NCBI RefSeq assembly: GCF_014522205.1
Contig: NZ_CP046884.1
Span: 744,001 to 808,000 of the forward strand
Source: Corynebacterium poyangense
GTDB taxonomy: Bacteria; Actinomycetota; Actinomycetes; Mycobacteriales; Mycobacteriaceae
DNA: 64,000 bases
Reading direction: 5' to 3'
Part shown: piece by piece, positions 52,501-62,747 of the stretch
Layout of the letters: each line of letters starts with the position of its first letter
How positions within the stretch are numbered: the first letter of the stretch is position 1
Made by a program: the position numbers and the translations under genes
Notes under the pieces: generated by a model
Database searches by the model: none
What the model saw: only the letters and a program-made list of their open reading frames with translations
What the model was told of the DNA's origin: nothing

Positions 52501-53337
52501 ATGCCTGAAGGAGATTCGGTGTATCAACTCTCCCAGCGCTTTCAGTTTCTCAGCGGACGTCTAATTCTCGGTTGTGATATTCGGGTCCCCTCTTTCGCCG
52601 TGACGGACTTTCGTGGCCGAAGGATAGAAGCAATTTGGCCCTACGGGAAGCATCTATTTATCCAGTGCGGGGATGACGTTTTGCATACCCATTTGAAGAT
52701 GGAAGGCAGATGGGATATCCATTACCACGGTGAGCGGTGGGCCATGCCTGGCCACACCGCCCGGGTTGTCCTACAAGTATCGGGTGATCGTGCCCATAAT
52801 CCGATTGAAGTGGTGGGACACAACTTAGGATTTGTGAGAGTGTTCCCGGCTAAAAACTACTATCGGGAAATTTCCCACTTGGGTCCCGATATCTTGGCTA
52901 AAGATTGGGAGGAAGGCGGAAGGGAAGAAGCAGTAGCTCGGGTGTTGTCTCACTCCGATGTTCCGATTGGCGTAGCGCTTTTAGATCAACGAAACCTAGC
53001 CGGCATCGGAAACGAGTATCGGGCTGAGATTTGCTTTATCTCTGGGGTGCATCCTGCCACGCTGGTTGGGGGCCTAGGGGATGAAAAAATACGGCAGATG
53101 ATTTTGCTCAGCCATGACCTCATGATAGCTAATCGAGACGCAACGTTAAGGGTCACCACGGGGGTGCGTCGGGCCGGAGAATCCAGCTATGTCTTCGGTA
53201 GAAACCACCAACCCTGTCGCTGCTGCGGCACCCTGATCCGCAGCGGCTTTTTGGGGCCACAGGACTCTAGTTCACCCCAGGAGCGAGTGATCTGGTGGTG
53301 TCCTCACTGCCAGCCAGCCCCTTCCTCCTGGCGGTAG
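52501..53337 (+). CDS. Fpg/Nei-family DNA glycosylase (Nei2-type)
   Basis: A 278-residue base-excision-repair enzyme. ATG 52501 exposes MPEGD after Met removal, leaving catalytic Pro2 and Glu3; AAAGGAG lies just upstream, so longer frames are rejected. 'THLKMEGRWDI' is the void-filling/Lys region, 'LLDQRNLAGIGNEYRAE' in part is the helix-two-turn-helix, and a C-terminal zinc finger 'CRCCGTLIRSG...WWCPHC' is complete. It excises oxidised bases and cuts the abasic site. It follows lhr after 28 bp, probably co-transcribed, echoing Lhr-glycosylase pairs of other actinobacteria. Confidence 0.94.
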   Translation: MPEGDSVYQLSQRFQFLSGRLILGCDIRVPSFAVTDFRGRRIEAIWPYGKHLFIQCGDDVLHTHLKMEGRWDIHYHGERWAMPGHTARVVLQVSGDRAHNPIEVVGHNLGFVRVFPAKNYYREISHLGPDILAKDWEEGGREEAVARVLSHSDVPIGVALLDQRNLAGIGNEYRAEICFISGVHPATLVGGLGDEKIRQMILLSHDLMIANRDATLRVTTGVRRAGESSYVFGRNHQPCRCCGTLIRSGFLGPQDSSSPQERVIWWCPHCQPAPSSWR

Positions 53338-53362
53338 CAGACGGAAGCGAACACCCGGAGTT

Positions 53363-54988
53363 TTAGCAGCCTCGGTGCCCGCGGTACCAATCAATCAGAG
53401 AATCCGTAGAGCTATCCCCGGAATCAGGGGCGGTGCGTCCACTCACCGCTGGAGCTAAATCATTGGCTTGTTGTTTACCCAGCTCTACGCCCCATTGATC
53501 GAAGGAATTGATATCCCAGATCACCCCTTGGACAAAAACAATATGTTCATATAGAGCAATGAGTGCGCCAAGGGTGTGGGGGGTAAGTTGTTCTGCCAGA
53601 ATCGTCGTGGTGGGTCGGTTACCCGGCATTAGCTTATGTGGGACAATGTCTTCAGCAACGCCTTCGGCTCGAATTTCTTCCGCGGTTTTCCCGAACGCTA
53701 AGACTTTGGTTTGGGCGAAGAAGTTCCCCATAAGGAGATCATGCATAGATCCAGTACCATCCGAGGTGGGAAGATCCTGGTGGGGGCGGGCGAAACCAAT
53801 GAAATCAGCGGGAATGAGCCGAGTTCCTTGGTGCATGAGTTGGAAGAAGGCGTGTTGTCCGTTGGTCCCTGGTTCACCCCAGTAAATTTCACCGGTCCCG
53901 TGTTCCACGGGGGTGCCATCGAGGCGAACTGACTTTCCATTGGACTCCATCGTGAGCTGTTGGAGATAAGCCGGGAAGCGAGCCAGATCTTGAGAATAGG
54001 GCAAAACCGCGTGCGTTTGGGCTCCGAAGAAGTTGGAATACCACACTCCCAATAAAGCCATGAGTACCGGAATATTCTTTTCCCAAGGAGTTGTTCGGAA
54101 GTGCTCATCCATGGCATGGAAGCCAGCTAGGAAGCGCATAAAGTCTTGTGGTCCGATCACTGCCATCAGAGCCAGTCCGATAGCGGAATCTACGGAGTAG
54201 CGACCACCTACCCAATCCCAGAACCCGAACATATTGTGAGTGTCGATGCCGAACTCGGCAACTTTCTCAGCGTTGGTAGACACTGCAACAAAATGCCGAG
54301 CGATAGAGCTTTCGTCCCCGTCAAAGGCGTCTAGGAGCCACCGCTTAGCAGCGTGGGCATTAGCCAGGGTTTCTTGAGTGGTGAACGTCTTGGAAGCAAC
54401 GATGAAGAGAGTTTCCCCGGGATTACAGTGCTCCAAGGTTGATGCCATATCAGCGGGATCAACGTTCGAAACAAATTCTGCGGTGATCCCAGCTGTGGCA
54501 TAACTCCGAAGAGCCTGGGCGGCCATGGCAGGGCCTAAATCCGAACCGCCGATGCCAATATTGACAACTTTTTTGATGGTATGGCCGGTGTGCCCCAACC
54601 ATGATCCGGAGCGCAGGGCGGTAGCGAAATCTCGCATACGGCCTAAGACCTCATGAACGTCAGCGGCCACATCTTGACCGTCAACGCTAAGGTCTGCTTC
54701 CACCGGTAACCGCAAAGCAGTGTGGAGCACTGCGCGATCCTCCGTGGAGTTAATATGGTCCCCCCGGAACATGGCTTCGATCTTTTCCGCCAGGCCGGAT
54801 TCTTGCGCTAGGGCCAATAACCCATCGCGGATGTCGTCAGTGAGGATATTCTTAGATAAATCAACGTGCAGTCCGGCGCCGTCAAAGCTCCAGGTAGCTG
54901 CGCGGTCCGCATCGGCCGCGAAAAGCTCCCGCAACGTGGTGGCGCGGGAGTTTTCATAAAGCTGCTGCAGGTTATTCCAAGCAGTCAT
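53363..54988 (-). CDS. pgi: glucose-6-phosphate isomerase
   Basis: A 541-residue glycolytic enzyme. '[13 protein letters not shown]' (phosphate loop), '[17 protein letters not shown]' in part, '[19 protein letters not shown]' in part (PGI signature 1, with catalytic Arg/Glu region), '[12 protein letters not shown]', and '[32 protein letters not shown]' in part (signature 2 with the catalytic Lys/His) are all seen. It is a stand-alone gene, divergent from the aldehyde dehydrogenase at 55195 and convergent with the nei-type gene, 25 bp apart. Confidence 0.97.
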   Translation of the reverse strand: MTAWNNLQQLYENSRATTLRELFAADADRAATWSFDGAGLHVDLSKNILTDDIRDGLLALAQESGLAEKIEAMFRGDHINSTEDRAVLHTALRLPVEADLSVDGQDVAADVHEVLGRMRDFATALRSGSWLGHTGHTIKKVVNIGIGGSDLGPAMAAQALRSYATAGITAEFVSNVDPADMASTLEHCNPGETLFIVASKTFTTQETLANAHAAKRWLLDAFDGDESSIARHFVAVSTNAEKVAEFGIDTHNMFGFWDWVGGRYSVDSAIGLALMAVIGPQDFMRFLAGFHAMDEHFRTTPWEKNIPVLMALLGVWYSNFFGAQTHAVLPYSQDLARFPAYLQQLTMESNGKSVRLDGTPVEHGTGEIYWGEPGTNGQHAFFQLMHQGTRLIPADFIGFARPHQDLPTSDGTGSMHDLLMGNFFAQTKVLAFGKTAEEIRAEGVAEDIVPHKLMPGNRPTTTILAEQLTPHTLGALIALYEHIVFVQGVIWDINSFDQWGVELGKQQANDLAPAVSGRTAPDSGDSSTDSLIDWYRGHRGC

Positions 54989-55194
54989 ACGTTCTTGACA
55001 TCTCCTGTCGAAAAAAATTGGTGCACTTCTCTTTTCCTAATGTAGTAGAGGAGAGCCGAAGAGATAATAGTTACGGCGAGCGCGCTACAACACGGTGCAA
55101 TCTGTTAGTGCATTAAGACTCAAAAACTTTCCTAAAAATGCACAATTAGGGTAGACAGTACCCAAAACATTGTGATGAAAGGCATAGTAGGTAC

Positions 55195-56667
55195 ATGACT
55201 ACAACATCTCCTCAGCTCACTGAATTGATTGACTCTTTACCCACCGGGCTTTTTATTGATGGGCAATTTCACGACGCGGAGGGCGGCAAGACACTCGACG
55301 TCATCAACCCCTCCGATGGCTCCGTTCTCGCGAAGATTGCAGCGGGTTCAGCTGCTGATGCGCGACGGGGCTTGGACTCTATTGTGAAAGCCCAAAAGAA
55401 GTGGGCAAAAACTCCGGCGCGGGAGCGTTCTGAGATTCTTCGCAAGGCTTTTGAGATTCTCGTTGAACGTTCGGAAGCGTTGGCACTGATTATGTCTGCG
55501 GAATTGGGTCGTGCGCTCCCGGACTCCCGCGGCGAAGCCGCCTATGGGGCAGAGTTTTTCCGCTGGTTTGCTGAAGAAGCGGTTCGTATTTCTGGCGACT
55601 ATCGCCATAGCCCGAGTGGCAATGCCCGTATGATTGTTCATCATCAGCCAGTAGGGCCAGTCGTTGCAATTACGCCGTGGAATTTCCCGCTCGCCATGGG
55701 CGCCCGGAAAATTGCTCCAGCCATTGCCGCAGGCTGCACTATTATTGTGAAACCGGCCTCTAAAACGCCCCTCACCATGCTCTATCTAGCGCAGGTTCTA
55801 AAGGAAGCCGGTCTTCCTGACGGTGTTCTTGCGGTTGTCCCGACGGCAAGCGCCCGGGATTTCTCGGCTCTGCTAGATGACCCACGGGTTCGGAAACTTA
55901 CTTTCACCGGTTCCACCGAAGTGGGGCAGATGCTAGCAGCCCAAGCTGCACAGCATTCGTTGAATGTGTCATTGGAACTGGGCGGAAACGCACCCTATGT
56001 AGTGATGGCGGATGCTGACCTTGATGTAGCTGCAGATGCGGTAGTTGCCGCAAAGATGCGTGGCGCTGGGCAAGTATGTATTGCACCTAACCGATTCCTG
56101 GTCGAAGAAAACGTCAAAGATGAATTCCTGGCCAAGGTAGAAGAGCGTCTGCAAAAATTTGTGGTCGGCCCTGGTACTGATCCAAAGTCGACCTATGGTC
56201 CGCTTTCCGGCGATGACCAGGTAGAAACTGTTCGCGAATTGGTTGATGATGCCGTAGTGCTCGGGGCAACAAAGAGCATGGGACAGTTGCCTGATGGCCT
56301 ACCTGCCCAAGGTTCCTACTATCCGATTACCATTTTGAGTGATATTCCCGCTGAGGCGAAGATTCATAGCACGGAGATATTTGGCCCGGTCATTGCCGTT
56401 TCGACGTTTAGCACCGTTAAAGAGGCACTGGAGATAGCAAACGATACCCCCTTCGGCTTAGCTGCCTATGTCTTTAGCGAAAATCTGTCTACTGCCTTAG
56501 AACTGGCAGAAGGGATTGAAGCTGGAATGGTAGCTGTCAACAAAGGTGCGCTTTCTGATCCAGCAGCACCCTTTGGTGGAGTTAAAGAATCCGGAAACGG
56601 ACGTGAAGGCGGTTTCGAGGGGATCGAGGAATACTTGGAGACCAAGTTCATCTCCTTGCCTCTGTGA
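55195..56667 (+). CDS. gabD: succinate-semialdehyde-type NAD(P) aldehyde dehydrogenase
   Basis: A 490-residue ALDH. 'ITPWNFPLAMGARKIAPAIAAGCTIIVKPASKTPLTML' in part is the cofactor region, 'VSLELGGNAPYVV' holds the general-base Glu and 'GAGQVCIAPNRFLV' the catalytic Cys. 'PFGGVKESGNGREGG' closes the domain. The GAGQVC.APNR form with K-P-A rather than K-P-S is typical of succinate-semialdehyde dehydrogenases (GabD). It lies alone, divergent from pgi across 206 bp that includes GGGTA/TACCC (55149-55163); no aminobutyrate transaminase is nearby, so the substrate is inference. Confidence 0.88.
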   Translation: MTTTSPQLTELIDSLPTGLFIDGQFHDAEGGKTLDVINPSDGSVLAKIAAGSAADARRGLDSIVKAQKKWAKTPARERSEILRKAFEILVERSEALALIMSAELGRALPDSRGEAAYGAEFFRWFAEEAVRISGDYRHSPSGNARMIVHHQPVGPVVAITPWNFPLAMGARKIAPAIAAGCTIIVKPASKTPLTMLYLAQVLKEAGLPDGVLAVVPTASARDFSALLDDPRVRKLTFTGSTEVGQMLAAQAAQHSLNVSLELGGNAPYVVMADADLDVAADAVVAAKMRGAGQVCIAPNRFLVEENVKDEFLAKVEERLQKFVVGPGTDPKSTYGPLSGDDQVETVRELVDDAVVLGATKSMGQLPDGLPAQGSYYPITILSDIPAEAKIHSTEIFGPVIAVSTFSTVKEALEIANDTPFGLAAYVFSENLSTALELAEGIEAGMVAVNKGALSDPAAPFGGVKESGNGREGGFEGIEEYLETKFISLPL

Positions 56668-56679
56668 TCCCACTAATCA

Positions 56680-56699
56680 GCGCCGCCTGGTAGCGGCGC
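56680..56699. terminator. hairpin between convergent genes
   Basis: GCGCCGC (56680-56686) pairs with GCGGCGC (56693-56699) over a 6-nt loop, directly after the gabD-type gene and before the chorismate mutase stop. Confidence 0.7.
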
Positions 56700-56724
56700 G
56701 GAAGTAGGGGAAGTAGATCGACGC

Positions 56725-57051
56725 CTAACCTAGCCTGCCCCGTCCCATTCTGAGCAAGATGGCGGCGAGGGCAGGTCCTTCTTGTCCCAACTCATCACGA
56801 AAATGATTGATAATGGCTACTTCCCTGGTATGGACAAGCCGAGTTCCACCACTACCCATCCGGGTTTTGCCGACTGCTTGAGAGATCTCGGTTCTTCGCT
56901 TTATAGCGGCGATAATTTCTGCGTCAAGCCGATTAATTTCTTCCCGATAGCGTTGAATCTCTGCATCAGATAACGGGTCATCTGTGCCCGAAGGCATTCT
57001 GATATCGAAGTTATGTTCGGAGGATTTGGAGGGATTAGCCATGTGAGTCAT
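56725..57051 (-). CDS. chorismate mutase (AroQ-type)
   Basis: A 108-residue helical enzyme converting chorismate to prephenate for Phe/Tyr synthesis. The AroQ pattern is 'EINRLDAEIIAAIKRRTEISQAVGKTRMGSGGTRLVHTREVAII' in part, with Arg of 'KRRTEI', Lys of 'VGKTR' and Arg of 'TREVA' as active-site residues. It has no secretion signal, so it is the cytoplasmic form that in corynebacteria and mycobacteria works in complex with DAHP synthase. ATG 57051 or the internal ATG 57042 may start it. It is divergent from pcrA (27 bp). Confidence 0.92.
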   Translation of the reverse strand: MTHMANPSKSSEHNFDIRMPSGTDDPLSDAEIQRYREEINRLDAEIIAAIKRRTEISQAVGKTRMGSGGTRLVHTREVAIINHFRDELGQEGPALAAILLRMGRGRLG

Positions 57052-57077
57052 TGTGCCACGGTAGGTTATAGGTCATC

Positions 57078-59477
57078 ATGGTTAACTCGGCTTCTCTCCT
57101 CGAACTTAATCCGCAGCAACGCCAAGCAGTTGAACATAGCGGGACGCCTCTGTTGATTGTTGCCGGTGCTGGATCCGGTAAAACCGCGGTGTTGACGCGA
57201 AGAATCGCGTACTTATTGCAATATCGGGGAGTCCACCCAGCGCAGATTCTTGCTATCACCTTTACCAATAAAGCAGCGGCAGAAATGCGAGAACGCGTTA
57301 TTGATTTGGTAGGGCCGGTGGCTGAAACAATGTGGGTAGCCACCTTTCACTCGACCTGTGTCCGGATTCTGCGGCAACAGGCGCACCTGGTTCCTGATCT
57401 GAATAGTAACTTCAGTATTTACGATGCCGATGACTCCAAGCGATTGTTGTCGATGATTGCGAAGGATATGAGCCTGGATTTAAAGAGTTTTCACTCCCGG
57501 TTCTTAGCGAATGCTATATCGCACTACAAAAATGAATTGATTACTCCGGAATCGGCATTAAACGCCGCAGAATCGGAGCATGATCTTAATGCCACTGTTG
57601 TGGCTAAAGTCTATTCGGAATACCAAAGTCGGTTAAGGTCGTCAAACGCAGTCGATTTCGATGATCTGATTGGAGAAGTGGTATCGCTACTGCAGAATCA
57701 TCCGGATATTGCTGAGTATTACCGACGGCGTTTTCGTCATATTTTGGTTGATGAGTACCAAGATACGAACCACGCCCAATATGTGCTCATCTCAGCATTA
57801 GTTGGGACACCCGGTGGGACGGTACCGCCGAGCGAGCTCTGTGTCGTCGGAGACTCTGATCAGTCTATTTATGCATTTCGTGGGGCTACTATCCGCAATA
57901 TTGAAGAATTTGAGCGGGATTTTCCAGATGCAGAAACAATTCTGTTGGAGCAAAATTATCGTTCGACCAATACGATATTACAAGCTGCTAATGCAGTGAT
58001 TGCTCGCAATAGCGACCGACGTCCGAAGAACTTGTGGACTGCCTTTGAAGGCGGAGAACTAATAACCGGGTATGTGGCTGATGATGAACACGATGAGTCT
58101 CGGTATGTAGCTCAAGAAATTGATCGATTGGTTGATAGCGGGAAGAATTATTCAGATATCGCGGTAATGTATCGGACTAATAGTAATTCCCGAGCTCTAG
58201 AAGAAATCTTTATGAGAAGCGGTATTCCTTATCGCGTCGTGGGGGGAACGCGATTTTATGAGCGAACAGAAATTCGAGACATTATCGCGTATTTGAGGGT
58301 TCTGAATAACCCAGAGGACACGGTGTCTTTACGTCGGATTATTAACACCCCACGCCGTGGAATCGGGGATCGCGCTATAGCTGCGTTATCGCTTTATGCC
58401 GACAACAATGGGGTGAGTTTTGGGACAGCGGTACGTCGGGCTGCTGCTGGAGAGGTGCCCCTCGTGGCGTCGCGCACGCGGAACTCTATTGCTCGGTTTG
58501 TGGAGATGATGGACGGGATTTCCCGGCAGCTTTCCGGGTTGGTTGATGAAAGCACTGGCTTACCGGATCTGGGGGAAGCGCTAAACCTGGTGCTTGATGC
58601 TACTGACTACCGAAAACAACTAGAAAACAGCAATGACCCACAAGACGGATCGCGGCTAGACAATCTCCACGAGTTGGTGTCTGTGGCAAGGGAATTTACC
58701 GCTGACACCGCCCGGGATATTGCGTATGCGGAAATGGACGGTGGCCAATTCACGACCGGGGAAGGAGAACCTGAACCGGGAAGTCTTCAGGCTTTCCTTG
58801 AAAAGGTTTCTCTAGTAGCAGACGCTGATCAAATTCCTGACAATGACCAAGGCGTTGTGACCTTAATGACGCTTCACACCGCCAAAGGCTTGGAGTTCCC
58901 CGTAGTCTTTTTGATCGGATGGGAAGACGGACAATTCCCCCATGTCAGGTCTTTAGCCGATGAGGGGAATTTAGCAGAGGAACGTCGTCTAGCCTATGTA
59001 GGAATCACCCGCGCTCGGGAGAAGCTTTATCTCACCCGAGCTATGCAACGCTCAACATGGGGTAATCCTCAGACCAATCCGGCCAGTCGATTTTTGGGTG
59101 AAATTCCCGACGACGTGGTGGAGTGGGAACGCGAAGAACCCGAGAACTCTGTCGGGTATGGCTGGGGTAGCTCCAGATATTTCTCGACGTCTTCTTCCTG
59201 GAACACTTCGTCTAGCCCACGGTCATCGACCCAGTGGGGGGACAAAACCCAGCAGTACGCCAGCCGTCGCTCCAGTGTCCCTCAGTCACGAACCCGCGGT
59301 TCTGGGAAACAGCTAAGATTAGCAGTAGGGGATCGAGTAAACCATGAAAAGTATGGTTTAGGCACCGTGCTGGAAGTCAGAGGAACCGGGCCCACCACCA
59401 CCGTTAAAATTGATTTTCGTTCCTCAGGAACGATCAATCTCATGTTGATCGGTGGGCTTCCTATGGAAAAACTCTAG
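57078..59477 (+). CDS. pcrA: ATP-dependent DNA helicase PcrA/UvrD
   Basis: A 799-residue superfamily 1A 3'-5' helicase. Motifs: 'LNPQQRQAVEH' (Q), 'VAGAGSGKTAVLTRRIAYLL' (Walker A), 'ITFTNKAAAEM' (Ia), 'ILVDEYQDTNHAQY' (DExQ box), 'VVGDSDQSIYAFRGA' (III), 'LEQNYRST' (IV), 'LMTLHTAKGLEFPVVFLIGWEDG' in part (V) and 'RRLAYVGITRAREKLYLT' (VI). The C-terminal tail ends in a Tudor-like beta-barrel ('VNHEKYGLGTVLEV') that binds RNA polymerase in PcrA. Roles are nucleotide-excision repair and clearing of transcription-replication conflicts. Confidence 0.96.
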   Translation: MVNSASLLELNPQQRQAVEHSGTPLLIVAGAGSGKTAVLTRRIAYLLQYRGVHPAQILAITFTNKAAAEMRERVIDLVGPVAETMWVATFHSTCVRILRQQAHLVPDLNSNFSIYDADDSKRLLSMIAKDMSLDLKSFHSRFLANAISHYKNELITPESALNAAESEHDLNATVVAKVYSEYQSRLRSSNAVDFDDLIGEVVSLLQNHPDIAEYYRRRFRHILVDEYQDTNHAQYVLISALVGTPGGTVPPSELCVVGDSDQSIYAFRGATIRNIEEFERDFPDAETILLEQNYRSTNTILQAANAVIARNSDRRPKNLWTAFEGGELITGYVADDEHDESRYVAQEIDRLVDSGKNYSDIAVMYRTNSNSRALEEIFMRSGIPYRVVGGTRFYERTEIRDIIAYLRVLNNPEDTVSLRRIINTPRRGIGDRAIAALSLYADNNGVSFGTAVRRAAAGEVPLVASRTRNSIARFVEMMDGISRQLSGLVDESTGLPDLGEALNLVLDATDYRKQLENSNDPQDGSRLDNLHELVSVAREFTADTARDIAYAEMDGGQFTTGEGEPEPGSLQAFLEKVSLVADADQIPDNDQGVVTLMTLHTAKGLEFPVVFLIGWEDGQFPHVRSLADEGNLAEERRLAYVGITRAREKLYLTRAMQRSTWGNPQTNPASRFLGEIPDDVVEWEREEPENSVGYGWGSSRYFSTSSSWNTSSSPRSSTQWGDKTQQYASRRSSVPQSRTRGSGKQLRLAVGDRVNHEKYGLGTVLEVRGTGPTTTVKIDFRSSGTINLMLIGGLPMEKL

Positions 59478-59499
59478 GGGCGTATCCTCAACCATCTGC

Positions 59500-62052
59500 T
59501 TAGTCCGGACGAACAACCAGAGGAGCAATTTTTCCCGTCGCTAACCACCCGATGCACCAAGCCAGTAGCGGAATAATAAAAAGTCCGGTGGCTTCGATAA
59601 GTAACGGGACAGAAGCTGATTGCAGCGTGCCCGGTTGGAGTAATTCCCCGTTGACATCGTACATAGCCGGACGGTAGTCAAAATGGAGGAAAAGAGATCC
59701 CACCGTCAGACCGAGCGCGGTAGCGATGAAAGCGATGATGGCGCTGTAAGCCGCGTTGATCTTTCGGGGCAGACGGGGCGGGGCACCAAGGGCATCGAGA
59801 AGTTGATACTCGCGCTGGAGATCTCTTCGTGCTAAAAGAAGGGTAAACGTACTAACCAGAGTCGCAATTAGAGTTGCTATCCCCAGGACTATGCAGGGAT
59901 ACCGAATAATAGCCAGAGAGTTGTTAACCCACGTTACTGTTGCCGATCCAGAGAGATTTTCAAGGCGCTCTCGAAGCTGCTGTATATCCTTTTCTCTGAT
60001 CGGAGAAGGATTCCTTATTACCAGCTCCTCATTGGGATGCCAGGGGATATTCGATTCTTCGCGTTGATTGATCAAGATCGTTGAGGCCCGAGGAGGAAGA
60101 ACAGCAACTGCCTGATATTCCCTCGTCAGGGTCGAGGGTTCAGCTGTATCTTGATCAGGTGCCTCGAAGGAAAGCGATATCTTTCCGCTGTTTCGGTCGA
60201 GATAGTGCTTCCAATCTTCCGAGACCAAAATATCGCCTCGGTTCAATGCTTCTACCGCTTGTGTTTGCGAGGTTGCTTCCAAGCGGAAAGATTGAAGAAT
60301 ACTGCTGTCAGCAAACACTACGTTATCTAATCCGCCCGTGGCTGTGTGGTGTCGATTCTGCGCTAAACAGGTGGCTGCCTGCTCCGAATCCATGTCACGA
60401 GGATCTTCAGGGGGGCACTCCTTATCTAAAGGAGTAATAACATCAAAGGAATAGAAATAGGAGAATCTGGTCACTGTGCTTGTTGGAAGAAGCTCATGAA
60501 TGGTTTTTTCCACTTCTTCCGGAGTGCTATCGCGATACGAAATTGCAAGCTGGTCAGGGGTAAAAATATTTCTGTTTTCTGTTTGGATGTCAACCATCCC
60601 GGTGCTTGATACCAGGCCGATACCGAAGATGATGCCAAGAACAGCCGCGATGGCCGAGAGGACGCTGAGGGAACGGAAGGAATTCCTGAGGACATTGCGG
60701 TGTGCTAGCCGTAGTGAGGTGGTGCTGCGGGACAAAATTTTGTCGAATGCCCACACCACGATGGGGGCAGATAACGGTATCGAGATAATCCAGAGGAGTG
60801 CCGCAAAGGTCATCACCGAGGCATATTGGCTCACGAAACGTAAGGCGATGCCACAGAAGAAAAGGATGGGGCCAATGAGCATTCTCCAATGGAAATAACG
60901 CAGTCTATCAGGGGTTGCTCCGGCGATTCCTTGGCTAATTGCCATTCGGGCTACTAGAAAAGCCGGGATGGCGGCAAGAAGTGCGCTGCCGATAACGCAG
61001 GTCAGGAGCAGAATCGCCAGCATCGTCCAGGGGATAGTGGGCCACCACGTAGAGTTGTAGTGGAGCCACACTGCGCTTCCGAGGCACGTACCGAGAACTA
61101 TTCCGCACAGCCCGCCAGCGATACCCAGTGCAGCGCCGAAAGAAACAATGCCGCTTCGGATCTGTCGAGGAGTAGCTCCCTGAGTAGCCATGAGGGAAAA
61201 CATTCTCGCGTGTTTTGTTGCTAATACACTAAAAGCTGGAGAAATGAGAAGAAGAGTTACGGCCACAAGCAAGAGCATCCCAAATAGGAAACTAAGAAAT
61301 AAATCGACATCGAGAAGATAATCTTGCTGCGTTTTTTCGCCAGTACTTTCTGGATAATCATTAAGCAGTTCTGATTTGAATGAGAACCCTTTTTCCTCTA
61401 ATTTTGACAGGTTATCCGGATTTATTAGGGAACCTGAATTTTTATAATTGAAATACCATGTTACGCTTGAGTTGCGGGCATCTTCATAATTGAAACTATC
61501 TGTATTGATAATAGTTGGAGAAGAAACTAAGGCTTGGGACATTCCCGTTACAGATGAAACTCGCAGCTGCCTAGAGATGGAGCCTGATTGAAAATGCGCG
61601 GTTACCACGTCGCCGATTTTGAGCCCTAATTTCTCAGCAACCTCGGGCGAAACCATGATTTCACCGGGGCCGGGGAGATGGTCGCCAAGAGAAGACGGGC
61701 GGTAATTTCGTGGTTGGAGCTGTGGGTCAGATTGCAGAAAACCTATCGTTTCTATTTGAGAAAAAGAGTTTTCTAGACTCCCGGAAATATCGGTAGTTGA
61801 ATATATGTCGCTTCCCTCAGGTAAAGCGTCTTTTAGGTCCCTATAGGGTATACTCTGCAAATCAGCTTTAGGTTTTTCAGCTAAACTTAGCCATGCTGAA
61901 TCATAGTCAGAATGCAGGGAAGAGCGGGTAGCGTCTTCGGACTGCGAGTAGGTCAACAATCCGGCTATAAAAGATGAAATAAGGGTGATTAATACAAATA
62001 TTATAAGAACAGTTTTTCTATTTCTCAGGAGAGGGCGGATAAGCGCACGCAT
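59500..62052 (-). CDS. FtsX-like ABC transporter permease (large exporter-type)
   Basis: An 850-residue membrane protein with the duplicated FtsX-like layout: an N-terminal anchor (about 14-36), a large extracytoplasmic domain (about 40-260), a bundle of three to four helices, a central group of helices, a second extracytoplasmic domain, and three C-terminal helices. 'LATQGATPRQIR' and 'LDALGAPPRLPRKI' are the cytoplasmic coupling segments of the two halves. It works with the ATPase whose stop overlaps its ATG (TAATG). The substrate is unknown; such MacB-like pumps export lipids, peptides or antimicrobials. Confidence 0.9.
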   Translation of the reverse strand: MRALIRPLLRNRKTVLIIFVLITLISSFIAGLLTYSQSEDATRSSLHSDYDSAWLSLAEKPKADLQSIPYRDLKDALPEGSDIYSTTDISGSLENSFSQIETIGFLQSDPQLQPRNYRPSSLGDHLPGPGEIMVSPEVAEKLGLKIGDVVTAHFQSGSISRQLRVSSVTGMSQALVSSPTIINTDSFNYEDARNSSVTWYFNYKNSGSLINPDNLSKLEEKGFSFKSELLNDYPESTGEKTQQDYLLDVDLFLSFLFGMLLLVAVTLLLISPAFSVLATKHARMFSLMATQGATPRQIRSGIVSFGAALGIAGGLCGIVLGTCLGSAVWLHYNSTWWPTIPWTMLAILLLTCVIGSALLAAIPAFLVARMAISQGIAGATPDRLRYFHWRMLIGPILFFCGIALRFVSQYASVMTFAALLWIISIPLSAPIVVWAFDKILSRSTTSLRLAHRNVLRNSFRSLSVLSAIAAVLGIIFGIGLVSSTGMVDIQTENRNIFTPDQLAISYRDSTPEEVEKTIHELLPTSTVTRFSYFYSFDVITPLDKECPPEDPRDMDSEQAATCLAQNRHHTATGGLDNVVFADSSILQSFRLEATSQTQAVEALNRGDILVSEDWKHYLDRNSGKISLSFEAPDQDTAEPSTLTREYQAVAVLPPRASTILINQREESNIPWHPNEELVIRNPSPIREKDIQQLRERLENLSGSATVTWVNNSLAIIRYPCIVLGIATLIATLVSTFTLLLARRDLQREYQLLDALGAPPRLPRKINAAYSAIIAFIATALGLTVGSLFLHFDYRPAMYDVNGELLQPGTLQSASVPLLIEATGLFIIPLLAWCIGWLATGKIAPLVVRPD

Positions 62053-62747
62053 TAGGCACCCTCTTCCCAGAGTTGGCCGTCGCGCATTCGGACGGTACGG
62101 TCTGCCCAGGCTGCCAGGCGCGGTTCATGAGTGACTAATAATCCGGCTGCTCCCTGATCTATTCGTTTCCTGAGGACGCGAAGGACTTCATCGCTCGTAG
62201 CAGTGTCAAGGGCACCGGTGGGTTCGTCAGCTAACAGCACTGTGCGTGGACCAATAAGCGCTCGTGCGATGGCTGCTCGTTGTACTTGGCCCCCAGAGAC
62301 CTCATCCGGGTATCGTTCGCCTAAACCATCCAAACCCACTTCAGCTAATGCTTCTTCGGCTTGGCTTAAAGCCGCTCGGGTAGGGGAGCCGTCGAGTTCT
62401 AGGGGAAGTGCCACGTTTTCTCTCAGGGTGAGAGTATTGATCATGTTGTAGTGCTGAAAAACAAAACCGAGATGGGTTCTACGAAGCTCAGTGGCTTTGT
62501 TTTTGTTGAGATTTTCCGCAGCGATCCCCGCAATGAAAACATGTCCTGTGGTGGGCGGTAGTAAGAGACCAGCGACATTAAGAAGAGTGGATTTTCCGGA
62601 GCCAGATGGCCCCATAACAGCGACGAATTCCCCAAGCTCCACGGTCAAGTTCACCTGACTGAGTGCCTTGACTGTTCGTGCGCCACTTCCTAGCACGGCG
62701 CTGACATCCTGCAGGCGCAACGCAGCAGGCTTCGGCAATGTAGTCAT
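62052..62747 (-). CDS. ABC transporter ATP-binding protein (LolD/MacB-type)
   Basis: A 231-residue ATPase: Walker A '[12 protein letters not shown]' (about 45-53), Q-loop 'FVFQHYNMI', signature '[15 protein letters not shown]', Walker B '[13 protein letters not shown]' and switch His in 'LVTHEPRLA'. The DEPTGALD form is typical of LolD/MacB-type exporters. It energises the following permease, and its start overlaps the PadR stop in ATGA, so all three genes are translated together. Confidence 0.94.
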   Translation of the reverse strand: MTTLPKPAALRLQDVSAVLGSGARTVKALSQVNLTVELGEFVAVMGPSGSGKSTLLNVAGLLLPPTTGHVFIAGIAAENLNKNKATELRRTHLGFVFQHYNMINTLTLRENVALPLELDGSPTRAALSQAEEALAEVGLDGLGERYPDEVSGGQVQRAAIARALIGPRTVLLADEPTGALDTATSDEVLRVLRKRIDQGAAGLLVTHEPRLAAWADRTVRMRDGQLWEEGA